DNA of 64,000 bases from Nereocystis luetkeana (taxonomy: Eukaryota; Sar; Phaeophyceae; Laminariales; Laminariaceae). Location of the stretch: assembly GCA_031213475.1 (NCBI GenBank), contig JARUPZ010000014.1, forward strand, positions 2,480,001 to 2,544,000, in the 5' to 3' direction. The translations under genes and the position numbers were made by a program. The notes under the pieces were generated by a model. That model was given only the letters and a program-made list of their open reading frames with translations. It searched no databases and was not told the DNA's origin. Below are positions 44,301 through 52,740 of this stretch, one piece after another. The stretch's first letter is position 1. The number at the start of each line of letters is the position of its first letter.

Positions 44301-47300
44301 GTGTACAACTCCAAGAAAAAAAGTTGACAGTCCTGTGGGGCTGTACAGCAGCCTTCGAATGAGCTGTCGCTCAGGCTGGAAGTCCTCGGCATCGCCGCGG
44401 TAGCCAGCATCTAGAGAAATCACAATAGAGCCAGCGTATATCGCTTTTTGCGCCCACCCGAAGGCACGAGATGGAGCATGACCGTTCTGACGAGCTCCTC
44501 TCACAGGGCTGGCCAAGGGGTTTCGCAGGATCATTTTGGTTCTCTGATACACCACATGGTTCTGGAGATACGGCTTGGTTCTCATTTTAGGCTTCGTTCC
44601 CATTTTTCAGATTTGTCTGTTGTTTGTAAAACTGAGTCTCAGCTGCGGTGATTACAAATCTGTCTGCCTGTCTGTCTGTCCGCATGGCTTATACCAGTAT
44701 CTTGATACTCTTCGTGAAGAACCTAGGTCATGGGATTGCCCATTCAGGGCAAAAGCTTACCACTCTGTCCCTAAGGCCACTTCTTATGCAGTCGGAGTTG
44801 CAGTCAGTTGGAATGGTGCTATCGGCAAGTTCGCACGAGTTTTTGCCCCAAAAATGGGCGAAACCGCTATTATTCCTTGCCTCAGAAAGACTTGGACTTT
44901 TCTCCAAGACCTATCTAGAGCTGTTTCCCGCTCCTCCATGCGCCCAGTTGCAGGAAATCACCTTCGGTACTTTTCCGATCCAACTGGGTCAAATACGATT
45001 ACAACCCCCGATTGGATCGGAAAAAACGTTTTTTCCGATCCGATCCCAGATCGTAATCGTATTTGACCCAGTTGGATCGGAAAAGTACCGAAGGTGATTT
45101 CCTGCAACTGGGCGCATGGAGGAGCGGGAAACAGCTCTAGATAGGTCTTGGAGAAAAGTCCAAGTCATTCTGAGGCGAGAAACAGCAGTTTCGCACATTT
45201 TCGGGGCAAAAGCTCGTTCGAACGTGCTGATCGCACCATTCCCAACTGACTGCAAATCCGACTGCATAAGAAATGGCCTAAGCGTAAGGTTGGTTTTGAT
45301 TTAATGTTAATATACACACTGCCCTCATATTCAAGGATAGAGTGGCACATAATATTTTCTCTAAAGTCAGTTTTGGGTGACTTGCTTCGTAACGACTTAC
45401 GGTGCTAAATAGTACCACTATGTCCGGGAATGTAAGGAAACGTGTATTTTCATATCTAGACTTGAACCGTCCCTATATTTCCGGACAGAGTGGTATGCAG
45501 CTCCTCAAGTGACGAAGCCCAGGAAAATAAGGTGCTATACGTACACACTAGTATACCTATATCGTGGCACACGCGTAATCTTCACGCGACAAGCGAGCGC
45601 GAGTGTAGTTAATATGTGGCATTATGGTTAGACTGAGAGAGCGATTCGCGTGCAGTACGATATCTCAGCATCATCATCGTCAACATCATCATCATCGGGC
45701 GAGCGTTTGATCGGAAGCAGGAGGGGGGGATATCTATTAATAGGACAACGTCACGCAATCAAACTGACGTCGACTTTCACCACAACGCAAGCATCTGGGA
45801 CCCTCTGGAATAGCGTACGAGGTGGTTGGACCCTTTCGCAGATTCCCCAAGTCGATATACGGTCCGATAGAGGCAAACACTGAATCAGTGCTACATATTT
45901 ATAGGTGAACTTGTGCGAGCTTCAGAAAGAAGGGTCTACACCGCTCACCTGGTAAAACAATTCGTTTCACGAAAAAGTCCAAGCCGATAGTTTGCTTGTA
46001 CGACTGCGAGAAGTCGTCCTGGGCGAACCTTGTCGCGATGGACGTCTTTCCTACTGTCCCGTCGCCCAAGAGAATCACCTGTTTTATCCCCACGTACCAG
46101 TGCGTACGTGAAAAGAATGAGGGAACTTTCTTCCTGTCAGCTTGCACTGTATAGTTTTCCCGGAATTCGTCCGTCCAAATACGTGAACCAAATCTCTCTC
46201 TTTATCTTTTCACGTGTGTTTTGTGCTTTCCCCAGTAAAGCGCATTCAATATGCACAGTACTACATTCATTTTTGTTTTTCCTGAACGGACCACGAAACA
46301 GCAACAAGCCACGACCCAGTGGTCATTCTCCGGGAATCGAACGTTTCGGGTTTTGAGCGTTGTGCGTTGCTCACATATTACATCGATCTGACGTTTTTTT
46401 TCGCCTCGTAACATTACGGCAACTGCTACATACGGGTACCTGCTACACGAGTATCACAACCCAACTAAAGGTGTATGGCCTGCCTCTGGTCCGCCAGTTG
46501 GCCCCCTGCGATCTGTTTCGGCGGTTGGCTGCTCTCATTTATATTACCTTGAGGGGTGAGGCTTATGAACTAACGGTATGACAGCATCCACACCAACGGG
46601 CGCCACAGACATCAGTGCAAATCACGAACACAAAAATTGTACCTGGTACAAGGGAAACGTGGCAGGGGGCAAAGTCGACCATCTTCTACCCCCCCTCTGA
46701 ACGGCCGGACTATATCGTCAACATCAATCGATGCTGAGATATAACACCCCCCCCTCTGTACGACGGGAGGTTATAAACAACACTACGGTAGTAATCGATG
46801 CTGAGATAAAACGCTCCCGTGCCCTCTGAAAAGGGCGGGAGGTTATCAGCAGAATTAATCAATGCTGCGAGATATCACCCCTTCCGTCAAGCTTCCGTAC
46901 AAGATAAGCGTCGAAAGTCGGCAGGTTATCAACAACACCACAACTGTAATCGATGCTGAGATATACCCCCCCCCCCCTCCTCTGAAAAGCGGGAGGTTAT
47001 AAAACCACTCACTGTAATCAATGCTAAGATAACTCTCCCCTCGTACGAAATCCCCCCGCCCCCTGGATATCCTGACGGAATCTCCGTAGTCGGCGTGTGT
47101 GCGCGGCTCCTGAGTTAGATCAGGCAGCCCGCCGCAGAGGCAAACGCTTTGGCCGGTGTCGAACCGACTGATTGTTTCAAGCTTCAGCTCTGAGAAGAAC
47201 ATATGAAAGAAATGGCGCTCAAGGCCAGTGTTGAGTATCGGTCTTGTCCAACAGGACAGGAGGAGGAGGAGGAGCAGGAGGAGGAGGAGAAGAGAAGATA

Positions 47301-50300
47301 AGAGAAGTGGACGAGTGTGCGTGTGCACGGTCGATCGATCTCGGAGCTCTCAAGGCTCAAGACCCCCAGCAAGCGGGGAAAACTAAAACTCGAACAAAAA
47401 GCTTTGGCTGAGCTCGAAACGGTATTTCGAGGTTCTCTGCCGCATGTAAACCCGAGATAACTGATCCAACGGAAACCCACCGCATACTACTGATACCGCA
47501 CTGCTTGTACTGCCGTAGCATATTGTACTGCTGCTGTGGCCTACTCGCTGCAGGCGACTATGATACCGATCAGCGACTCGGTATACACTACTGGCTACTG
47601 TTATAAGGATTACCTTGGGCTGGGTAATCGATCGATCTTTTATCCCTGTTGTTGTTGTTGTTGTTCTCACATTAACTCTCTGACGAAGGAGTCCGTGGTC
47701 ACACAAAGGTGCTGGAGCCCTAGGAAGATCCGAAAAACAAAAAAAAACGAAAATTCGGCTGCCTCAAAATACACGAGACGGAAAAAGCGCACACAAGATA
47801 AAACCAATGTGCAAAACTGAACTAACATGGCCGCGGGTATATCCTCTCAACTATAATATAGAAGAGTACCCCCGTTCCCACCACTAACCAACTCGTGGCT
47901 GCTGACTACAGCGGATGCTGTCTGAAGTGCTGCCTGCACCGTACGAAACGCACGGTAGTCGTGAAAACGAAAGAGGAACACACCTGCCTGCTATCTGGAG
48001 TGCTGTCAGAGTGAAGACTCGCGGATATGCAGTGAAAAAAGGAGCAATCGAACCTTACTACCACACGAATATCAACGATCGCCATCTCTTCCTGGACTGT
48101 CTGACACAAAAAGGTGCAGCACAGTTATGATACCACGTCCCTGATAATTGCGTAGGTTATTCCCCATGAAGGGTATACAACTCGTTAAACTACGAAGACC
48201 AGTGACGAGTACCGGTAGATACTATTCTGCCTCGTGAAAAACAATACCAGGAAAAAACAAACTATGACTGCTTCTCTCGTGATGATAGTGTGCGCGCAAA
48301 TCATGGGTCTCCATGCACCGTCTTCCTGCCGCTCTTCATGGCCGCATCATCGCCTTGGCCCAATCCACCCGCTCCTTTCCGCGTGCACTCGTTGCCATTC
48401 CCTTCCAGTCGTTTCCCTTTCTCCGTCATCCTGAAAAACAAAATGCTCCTCGCACTTGCGGTTCTGATCTGGGAAATAAAAATTCTCGCGCAGGGGGAGG
48501 TCAATCCGTCTCTTCCCCGCACGTCGACGCTCAGTCTCCCTCCTCCCTCGTCGTCGAATCCAGCCTCCTACCGGCGCAATAGACTGTGCCGTAGTGTGGC
48601 CTGTGGTGGCGCCTGCCTCCGCGCACGGACACCCCGATTGAGCATTGCTGCTCTGCCGCAGCTGCCTAAAAAGACGCGCGAATCGTAGGTCTCCGTGCCT
48701 GACGCACCACGTACGACCCAACTCTACTGCCGCCTGAGCGTCGCGGCCACAGGCAGCAGCAAGAAGGTATCACTCCTTGAGGGTGAGTCCGGCCTTACAC
48801 CCGCCAGAAAGACCTACCCCACTCGCTATTAGCCTGATAGGGCATGCCTCGCAGCATTCCTTGCCGAGGCAGCGAGGGGAACGGAAGTATAGACGACTAG
48901 GTATGACGTTTCAACTATATAGCTCAGTAGGTAACACCTTCACATTTGACGACGTCCAGGTCACGGGTTCGAACCTCACTTCGAACGTTTATTTTACAGA
49001 AACGCTTGCGCGTGCACACCTAAAAAACACATCTCCCTGGTTCCCCAGGTAATGAAACGAAGCGGGTAGGTCAGCGTACGGACGTATGTATACGGTTCCG
49101 ACGCCCCAAAGATCCCGCCGTTCAGAGGGGGGGAGAGTGTTATAAGGATTACCTTGGGCTGGGTAATCGATCGATCTTTTACCCCTATAGCTCAGTAGGT
49201 AACACCTTCACACTACTGCTGGGTATCATGGCAGCTATCCTTAATATCATGTTATATACCCTTAATAACGTGTTTAATCATTTTTTATAAATGTATGAAA
49301 TACGTCAGCTGTGAGTTCGACTGCTTAAAAAGTTGATACTCAACTTCGCAAGGTGCGTTATACGTCTGGTCTATATCCCATTTTTTACTGAATTTATAAC
49401 ATAGGTTGGGTTGGTGTCGGTTGGCGAAAGAACATGCCGCTCAGTAGGTGAGCTAGACGCTAGACAACTATTAATAGGGTGCCGTTTTTTTTTTGCCGGT
49501 TGGTCACAGCTCGCGATCGATCTACATCATTTGTGCGGGGTGGAGAATCAGAGGAATTATCGTACCACGTAGTGTTTCTGGTAAGGCACCCACGAGGCAG
49601 TTACATAGTACCCTCAATGCTGTCTCTGGAAGTGACTACACCGGAAAATAAATCGACTTATTGGCGCTGTCATCCATATGCAAGTCCGCCTCACAAGCGG
49701 TTCTTAATGGGATGCAGCTCACCCTTCATGCGACTCGCCGAACACCTCACGGCGCTTCGCGCTTGGTGCAAGCAATGTCTGCCTGGTCGGTGAACACTCG
49801 ACGCGCTCCGTCCCGGCATTGTAGCTACAGGCAATGCATGATATCGAGCACCCCCCTCCCGTACAAGATAAGCGTCGAAAGGCGGGGGCTTATCAACAAC
49901 ACCAACCAATAATAATGCTCACGTACTGCCCCCGTACAAGAAAAAGCGGAGGTACGTTCAAAGTCGTCGAAATCCTGTGCGCTGAAACTACACAGTTCTT
50001 ACACGCAGTACATTCCTGTGATGGTGGGGACACAAAGAGCGAGGACAGGTCGGGTTCGGATATATGTTTGGTCGGGCACAATGGTACAATGGCACAATGA
50101 AGAGTCGAGCCTACGGCACGCTTCGATTACTCATGGAAGGTGGTACAGCAGTAGAGTTACGAGTATGCCAGGTACTGTACCTACCTGGTACTGTAATAAA
50201 CAGAGCCAGCTGTACTGAACTGGTAGTAGTGCCTACGTACATGCGTACTGAGTACCGGTGTAAAGCTTGTCCCTTCAGGATCCAAGCAGCATCACTTTTT

Positions 50301-51158
50301 GTCGTTGTATGTCGTTGTATGATACCGGTGTGATGGTATGATACGTTTCGGTCCAAAAGTCTCGCCCTAGAGTACACATACATCAACATATATACACGTG
50401 CGGGAGCGGTATTTCGAACGTCGCTCGTCGAGCGTATAAACGACACAGCAGTAGTAGTATTAATAGCAGTACAATAATAGTGGTGGTCGTCTCGCAGAGC
50501 TAGAAGTATATAATCTCGGTTTCCCCGTACGAATGCCGAACAAGTACATATAAGAGGAGGCACTTCATCTTGCCGCATGGAGAGGTCAAGCTCGGTCTCG
50601 CCCATCATCGAGACGGATCGAACAACATCAGCGAGGTGCAGGACAAATACGTATACATATCGTTTCGTGACATTTGCTCACATTTGCTTGTCGGCATGAT
50701 CACCCCGGAATAACCACGTACCTGGTACGTACCAGGTACCAGGCCACACCAAAACAGGACTTACTTCACACTTCACAGCAGTAGTTTTCGAACCATCGGA
50801 GGAGGATCTTAAAGTTTCTGACATACTACATATATTATGACGATACCTGTAGCAGGGCGCGGTGCTTATGGTGGATGCCGAATCGCAGCATCTCAACACC
50901 GTATCTCAATAACGCTTCGGGTATGCTGGCATGCAACAAGGAAGGGGGTCGTGTCGGCATCATCGCCGTCGTCGTTCGTTTATTATGTTGATTATTCTTC
51001 AATTATTCCGTTGAAATAATCTTGAGGGAAACAACGAAACAACAGGATCGATCGGCGCGCGTGGGTAGCGTTTGCTTCTTTACCTTGTACTGCAATCGCT
51101 CTGGCTCCGCATCGGAGTCGGTCTCCTCCTTTCCCTCCTCCTTATCATCATCGCCCAT
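32206..51158 (-). CDS. RAB28: Rab28 small GTPase, six exons
   Basis: Join, in minus order: 51158-51084, 46078-45949, 39672-39584, 38665-38539, 37422-37319, 32394-32206 (714 bp, 237 residues). All introns are GT-AG with consistent phase. The order is an acidic N-terminus, P-loop GDGTVGKTS (30-38), switch [11 protein letters not shown] (T55), G3 WDIGGQ (78-83; Rab28 has IGG where most Rabs have TAG), G4 NKCD (139-142), G5 SAKSG (169-173), a C-terminal helix [12 protein letters not shown] and a terminal CaaX box CTLS (234-237). Known of the family: Rab28 is a prenylated GTPase of cilia and flagella, carried by intraflagellar transport and linked to the BBSome. Length is close to the animal protein (about 220). 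All nucleotide-binding motifs are intact, so the gene looks functional. The Cys-x-x-x end fits farnesylation, as for human Rab28. Its start faces a possible divergent gene. Confidence 0.96.
32440..33110. repeat. CATTCGGCAGACAG minisatellite at the Rab28 exon 6 acceptor
   Basis: About 30-bp units; the cleanest are GCATTCGGCAGACAGAGTAT plus TCCTACTATC at 32838-33070. Diverged units reach to within about 50 bp of the exon 6 acceptor (32395), where the branch point should be. Confidence 0.85.
33985..34235. mobile_element. GATC-rich MITE with GATA microsatellite
   Basis: TCGGACAGATCACGATACAT, a TATC run, CTAGATCATCTAGATCCTAA, and the end GATCTATCTGTCCGTCACGT. In Rab28 intron 5. Confidence 0.65.
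34298..34784. mobile_element. 487-bp fold-back element flanked by TAA
   Basis: Begins GACCAACTATTAGGGGAAAT and ends ATTTTCCCATATTAGTTGGTC, with long imperfect inverted arms (CTCAGAACTG, TTTACTCGGCGGGA and ACACCG appear in both). TAA flanks both ends, the target pattern known for PIF/Harbinger elements. No transposase seen. In Rab28 intron 5. Confidence 0.75.
34905..35190. mobile_element. GATC-rich MITE with clear TIRs
   Basis: Ends TATCACACCTCG and GAGGTGTGA are inverted. The interior has GATGATCTAGCTCTTTCAGG and GATCTGTACTAAAGACAGAT. In Rab28 intron 5. Confidence 0.7.
35405..36003. repeat. Exact 75-bp tandem array of a hairpin unit, 8 copies
   Basis: The motif GGACGG or variants recurs at 35411, 35486, 35561, 35636, 35711, 35786, 35861 and 35936, an exact 75-base period despite many substitutions. 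Each unit has inverted arms ATGTAAGGACCSTTTGG and CCAACGATCCTTATATTACC. Because 75 is a multiple of 3, a 25-residue repeat ([20 protein letters not shown]) stays open on the plus strand from 35180 to 35905. In an intron of a minus-strand gene I regard that as a by-product. Confidence 0.85.
36180..36299. mobile_element. MITE, CCCCGTAATA family
   Basis: CTATTACGAGGGACCATAGT ... TATGGTCCCCCGTAATA, with a CTATTAATATGG variant in the right arm. In Rab28 intron 5. Confidence 0.85.
36475..36556. repeat. 20-bp tandem repeat, 4 copies
   Basis: CATTGATGCTGTCATCCATA repeated without change. It sits at the 5' side of the first poly(C)-tailed element in intron 5, whose counterpart at 49655-49680 has only one copy. 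Confidence 0.9.
36540..36985 (+). mobile_element. Poly(C)-tailed short elements, three nested or tandem copies
   Basis: The first is full length (36585-36773) and ends AGCACATCTCTCCTCTCCCC. The second is only the 3' end (36777-36832, ending GATGATTA plus about 18 C). The third (36850-36985) ends GACAACGAGTAG plus C/G. Successive copies appear to have been added at or within the previous C tail. Confidence 0.75.
37050..37311 (+). mobile_element. LINE-B 3' end inserted next to Rab28 exon 5
   Basis: Matches 29090-29341: GAAAACGAT, CCTAGGAGATAGATG, GAGCGCCC, GGGATGCGT and AACCAATGAGTAC, then a C-run interrupted by G. The C-run ends about 8 bases from the GTACGG donor of exon 5. It is antisense to the gene. 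Confidence 0.85.
37319..37422 (-). CDS. RAB28: Rab28 exon 5 (NKCD end, SAKSG)
   Basis: Acceptor GGTCCAG/GCGACC and donor GATCAG/GTACGG. It completes NKCD, then codes [20 protein letters not shown] and [13 protein letters not shown]. The donor is followed within about 8 bases by the G-rich end of an antisense LINE-B fragment. Confidence 0.95.
37507..37622. mobile_element. Decayed MITE
   Basis: TTACGAGGGGCCATAGAAAT, AAAAACCCATGTATTCCAGC and GTCCTGGTTACTGCTGCAGG preserve the order of the family but not the terminal sequence on the right. Confidence 0.5.
37805..37965. repeat. 75-bp hairpin family, two units
   Basis: CTCTGGACGGAAATGTAAGG, CCAACGGTCCTTAAATTTCG, then CCAACGGTCCTTTTGCATTTCCGG. In Rab28 intron 4. 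Confidence 0.7.
37990..38195 (-). mobile_element. SINE copy in Rab28 intron 4
   Basis: Plus-strand text has CCATCCCATTTATTGTCGTC, CCGGGGTCACAGAGCAGG and TCGCCGACTCGCATCGAAT, the reverse complement of the SINE body. Head lost. Confidence 0.75.
38340..38450. mobile_element. TTTTGGGG fold-back
   Basis: CAACCCTTTGTAGGCCTGCA, GTCCAGTTTTGGGGGG, centre ACTTGGAATTTGAGT, then AAAACGAGACTGC. In Rab28 intron 4. Confidence 0.65.
38539..38665 (-). CDS. RAB28: Rab28 exon 4
   Basis: Acceptor TTCAATGCAG/GCCGTG and donor AACAAAT/GTGAGA. It codes [20 protein letters not shown] then [20 protein letters not shown] and NK, which includes the Rab YDITNxxSF strand-helix and half of the NKxD motif. A minisatellite in intron 3 has units resembling the sequence at this acceptor. 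Confidence 0.95.
38666..39583 (-). other. Rab28 intron 3
   Basis: A 918-bp intron. About 550 bp next to the acceptor is a minisatellite of GATC-containing units, including four near-identical 57-bp copies. The remainder (39250-39560) holds GATC-rich sequence. Confidence 0.8.
38690..39245. repeat. Minisatellite next to the Rab28 exon 4 acceptor
   Basis: Four near-identical 57-bp copies at about 38979-39209 (CACGGTGCGGAATAAATGCG, AGGACGAGTGTTCGGACAGG) expand a larger, older unit seen at 38790-38950 and, diverged, at 38670-38790 against the exon (AATGCGGAACAACC, GAGTGCGTGCGCATTC). Confidence 0.85.
39584..39672 (-). CDS. RAB28: Rab28 exon 3 (WDIGGQ)
   Basis: Acceptor TTTTGAAG/GGGACG and donor GCGCAT/GTGAGA. 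It codes [25 protein letters not shown] and IAGAH. WDIGGQ followed by IGxKM is diagnostic of Rab28. Confidence 0.95.
39750..40400. repeat. GGCGCGTCAAGGCC-type array, long units
   Basis: Five or six units of roughly 120 bp: GCGTCAAGGCCTCTTTT, TACTAGTTTTAGTGTAGG, GGGCGGTCAGTCAAGGGG, CCGCGTCAGGACCGTCTATG, GCAGACCGGTCACTTT. In Rab28 intron 2 just upstream of exon 3. Confidence 0.8.
41032..41143. mobile_element. MITE, CCCCGTAATA family
   Basis: CTATTACGGGGGACCATAGT ... CTATGGTCCCCCGTAATAG, full length, interior in the opposite orientation. In Rab28 intron 2. Confidence 0.88.
41380..42140. repeat. Decamer satellite GTGAAGGTAT
   Basis: Dozens of imperfect copies of AAGGTATGTG, in two blocks (about 41380-41460 and 41690-42135) separated by the inverted element. 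In Rab28 intron 2. Confidence 0.85.
41466..41682. repeat. Inverted pair with GGTACC+poly(C) and poly(G)+GGTACC ends
   Basis: The left end GGTACCCCCCC... with TTGCACAATGTGAGC and CCCTTGTGGAGACATTGAAC is mirrored by GTTCAATGTTTCCACAAGGG, CCCACAATGTGCA and ...GGGGGGTACC at the right. It interrupts the decamer satellite. Confidence 0.75.
42400..42525. mobile_element. TTTTGGGG fold-back
   Basis: GCAGTCCCGTTTTGGGGACA ... TTTGTCCGCAAAACGGGAAT, with a TA run in the left arm. A half copy precedes it at about 42365-42420. In Rab28 intron 2. Confidence 0.65.
44770..45283. repeat. Large palindrome, about 255-bp arms
   Basis: Centred at 45027/45028 (GGAAAAAACGTTTTTTCC). The left arm from CTAAGGCCACTTCTTATGCA is mirrored to TGCATAAGAAATGGCCTAAG, with scattered mismatches in the outer half and near identity in the inner half. 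There is a small asymmetry near the centre (ACAACCCCCGATTGG against CGATCCCAGATCG). It lies in Rab28 intron 2 and would fold as a long hairpin in the pre-mRNA. Confidence 0.85.
45412..45496. repeat. 75-bp hairpin family, single unit with intact arms
   Basis: ACCACTATGTCCGGGAATGT ... TATATTTCCGGACAGAGTGGT, an imperfect palindrome of about 24 bp per arm. The best view of the ends of the unit. Confidence 0.75.
45949..46078 (-). CDS. RAB28: Rab28 exon 2 (P-loop, switch I)
   Basis: Acceptor ATAAAACAG/GTGATTC and donor TTACCAG/GTGAGC. It codes [20 protein letters not shown] and on through [17 protein letters not shown], then one base of the next Gly codon. It holds the Walker A loop and the switch I threonine. 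Confidence 0.95.
46660..47060. repeat. GATGCTGAGATA tandem repeat
   Basis: About five degenerate units with TAATCGATGCTGAGATA, a C-rich spacer, CTCTGAAAAGGGCGGGAGG and TTATAAACAACAC. Part recurs at 49855-49915. Confidence 0.75.
47602..47649 (+). repeat. Left 48-bp direct repeat flanking element C
   Basis: GTTATAAGGATTACCTTGGG continuing to ATCGATCGATCTTTTATCCCT. It is matched at 49137-49184 with one visible difference (ACCCCT). Probable target-site duplication, unusually long. Confidence 0.75.
47650..49136 (-). mobile_element. Element C, long copy in Rab28 intron 1
   Basis: A roughly 1.49-kb insertion that, on the minus strand, ends with TGAGAACAACAACAACAACA. It is flanked by near-identical 48-bp direct repeats. 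No conserved ORF was recognised. A tRNA-like segment with TAGCTCAGTAGG and GGTTCGAACCT boxes lies within it at 48916-48985 on the plus strand. The (AAC)n tail and long duplication suggest retrotransposition; the class is uncertain. Confidence 0.65.
48916..48985 (+). repeat. tRNA-like sequence (Pol III boxes)
   Basis: A-box-like TAGCTCAGTAGG and B-box-like GGTTCGAACCT at tRNA spacing. The acceptor stem and the closing part of the D arm do not pair, so it is not called as a functional tRNA. The same 5' part recurs at 49183-49211 without the B box. Confidence 0.55.
49137..49184 (+). repeat. Right 48-bp direct repeat flanking element C
   Basis: Second copy of the repeat at 47602-47649. It runs directly into ATAGCTCAGTAGGTAACACC, so the insertion point lies just before a tRNA-like A box. 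Confidence 0.75.
49475..49862 (+). mobile_element. Poly(C)-type short element with 5' extension
   Basis: Matches 36330-36770, including the upstream part GACACCCACGAGG-like / GTCTCTGGAAGTG and the core ATGCAGCTCACCCTTCATGC, ending ATCGAGCACCCCCCTCCC. This defines a longer unit of about 390 bp. Confidence 0.7.
51084..51158 (-). CDS. RAB28: Rab28 exon 1
   Basis: An ATG followed by 25 codons, [20 protein letters not shown] then RLQYK, with donor TACAAG/GTAAAG. The acidic leader and the LxYK start of the first beta strand match the Rab28 N-terminus. It joins in phase 0 to VILLGDG. Confidence 0.9.
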
Positions 51159-51420
51159 AGTCCACGCGCCACGCGCCACGTGTAAGTATGCCCAACGCGA
51201 AATATCTCGCAGAGATTCGCTTCGCAAACGGCCGACAACAGAAAAGATCGCGACCGGTGCGGCGTGAAAATATTTTGAGCACGGTTGAAAAACGGGAAAA
51301 ACTGTTAAACTAACGCCTCTCGGTGGAAACCCAGTGATTTCATTTCTCGTACACACGCCGACACTTTGCTTGAGGGCTGTGTTGCGCTTTGCTGTGCGAC
51401 AGGCGAGCGACAGGGAGATA
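51159..51420. promoter_or_regulatory. Probable bidirectional promoter between Rab28 and a divergent ORF
   Basis: 262 bp separate the Rab28 ATG (minus) from the ATG at 51421 (plus). The segment carries GCCACGCGCCACGCGCCACG direct repeats at about 51162-51180 next to the Rab28 start and is free of recognisable transposons, unlike nearly all other non-coding sequence here. Promoter function is inference from position. Confidence 0.5.
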
Positions 51421-51480
51421 ATGGCGCCGTCAACGGACAGAGAGCTGGACCTGCTCCTTTCGAAGCTACGCAAGATTCAG
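51421..51480 (+). CDS. Possible first exon of an unidentified divergent gene
   Basis: An ATG (ATAATGGCG) opens MAPSTDRELDLLLSKLRKIQ, an amphipathic, protein-like start, and then meets a CAG/GTGATG donor. A second possible donor (GGA/GTGAGC, at about 51507) would extend it by nine residues (VMDAVLGGG). The position back to back with Rab28 across a short repeat-free gap supports a real gene. I do not recognise the family and could not secure exon 2, which given local intron sizes may lie many kb away or outside the window. Confidence 0.45.
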
Positions 51481-52639
51481 GTGATGGATGCTGTGCTGGG
51501 GGGGGGAGTGAGCGATGGTATCGCACTGTTGCTGCTCCTTTGTTTTTTTTCTACTCCAAAAAGAACACCTATCCTATACCGAACCTTTAGTTTGGTGTTC
51601 CGCCGGACGAGATATACCCTGCTCTGTCGAGGACTGGTATGTTGAAGCGCTAGATGCAGTCGATGGGCCAGCCAGGTGCCGAGGTCCACTCTCCGCGAAG
51701 TCGCTGCTGTAGGTCTCATCGCTGAGCGGCAACCAAGCCAAGGACATCGGAATTTGATATGGTTTCTAATCCGTAAGATTTTTGGACTCTTCGGCACTTT
51801 GTCCTTTTGCTGGGAATATATCGGTATCGTATTCGGGTACTGCCGCTGCTGCTACTGCTTCTGGTGCTACTGCTGCTTCCTCTGCTGCCTCTGCTGCCTC
51901 TTACTTCTATTAATACTACGCTACGACGACCACTATTGTGCTTCTGCTACTGTACTACCGTTCACTACTGTACTTAGTAAGTGTGAATTGCAACAGATGG
52001 ACCTGGTACCACCCATATAGCATCTGAGCATCTGAGCATCTGAGCTATACGATTGAGACGGCTCTCCTTTGCGCGTGCTTCTGCAGCACAAAATGTACAC
52101 CACAAGCAGTAACTGCGTACCAGGTACCGGTATTTGTTAATATTACTACAGCAGTAGTTGCTTCCTCGTCCGCGAAGCCTAAGAGAGCCTAGAGCCTAGA
52201 GCCTACTCACGTACCAGTATACAGCAGTAGAGCCTACTGGTAGAGTTATCGTGGACGTACAGTGAAACTACTGCTGCTACTGCTTGTATCGGTACCACAT
52301 CACCTCGCCAGCAGACAGATGACAAATACTCCAGGTTATGCAAGATATACCTGGTACTGTAGTATGTCGTGCTCGAGCGTGCATTGCAAAAAAGGGGCAC
52401 GTACGGGGGAGCTTGCTGCGATTGTTCGCTGCACTTGTAGGAGTACCAGGTTCGAATTGGTCCTCGTAAATGTGCATGCTGCTCCTGGTACGCTTACACG
52501 TTTGCCGTTTGTTTACCTGAAGACTACCGTTGTTCCTCGTACGGTTGCTGTTATACGTGGTGCCAGGTATGTCCCAGGTACCAGGCATGGTGGTAAGGCA
52601 CACGTGTTGTATCGGTGGTATAGTTCGGTATACCCTCTA

Positions 52640-52740
52640 TTAAGCCTTTTAGGAGTGCAGTCCCGATTTGGGGAGAAACTATTCTAATTCCAGGTGCTTT
52701 GTCCCCATAACGGGACGGCATCACTCAAAGGATTAACCGT
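52640..52740. mobile_element. TTTTGGGG fold-back
   Basis: AAGCCTTTTAGGAGTGCAGT, CCCGATTTGGGGAGAAAC, then TTTGTCCCCATAACGGGACG and CAAAGGATTAACC. Confidence 0.65.

Larger units (their letters stand above)
39673..45948 (-). other. Rab28 intron 2 (6.3 kb)
   Basis: Holds the GGCGCGTCAAGGCC array (39750-40400), a MITE (41032-41143), a decamer satellite with an embedded inverted element (41380-42140), a TTTTGGGG fold-back (42400-42525), a GTAC run near 43515, the large palindrome (44770-45283) and a 75-bp hairpin (45412-45496). 42530-44760 has no recognised feature apart from short palindromes. Confidence 0.8.
46079..51083 (-). other. Rab28 intron 1 (5.0 kb)
   Basis: Holds a tandem repeat of GATGCTGAGATA units (46660-47060), element C with its long target duplication (47602-49184) and a poly(C)-type element (49475-49862). 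49930-51080 shows only short palindromes. Confidence 0.8.

Noticed and set aside
44575-45066. 163-codon plus-strand frame over the palindrome
   Set aside because: It is mirrored on the other strand by the second arm and shows no domain; fold-back structure explains it better.
48916-48985. Functional tRNA gene
   Set aside because: Pol III boxes only; D-arm closure and acceptor stem fail, and a second copy is cut off after the A box.
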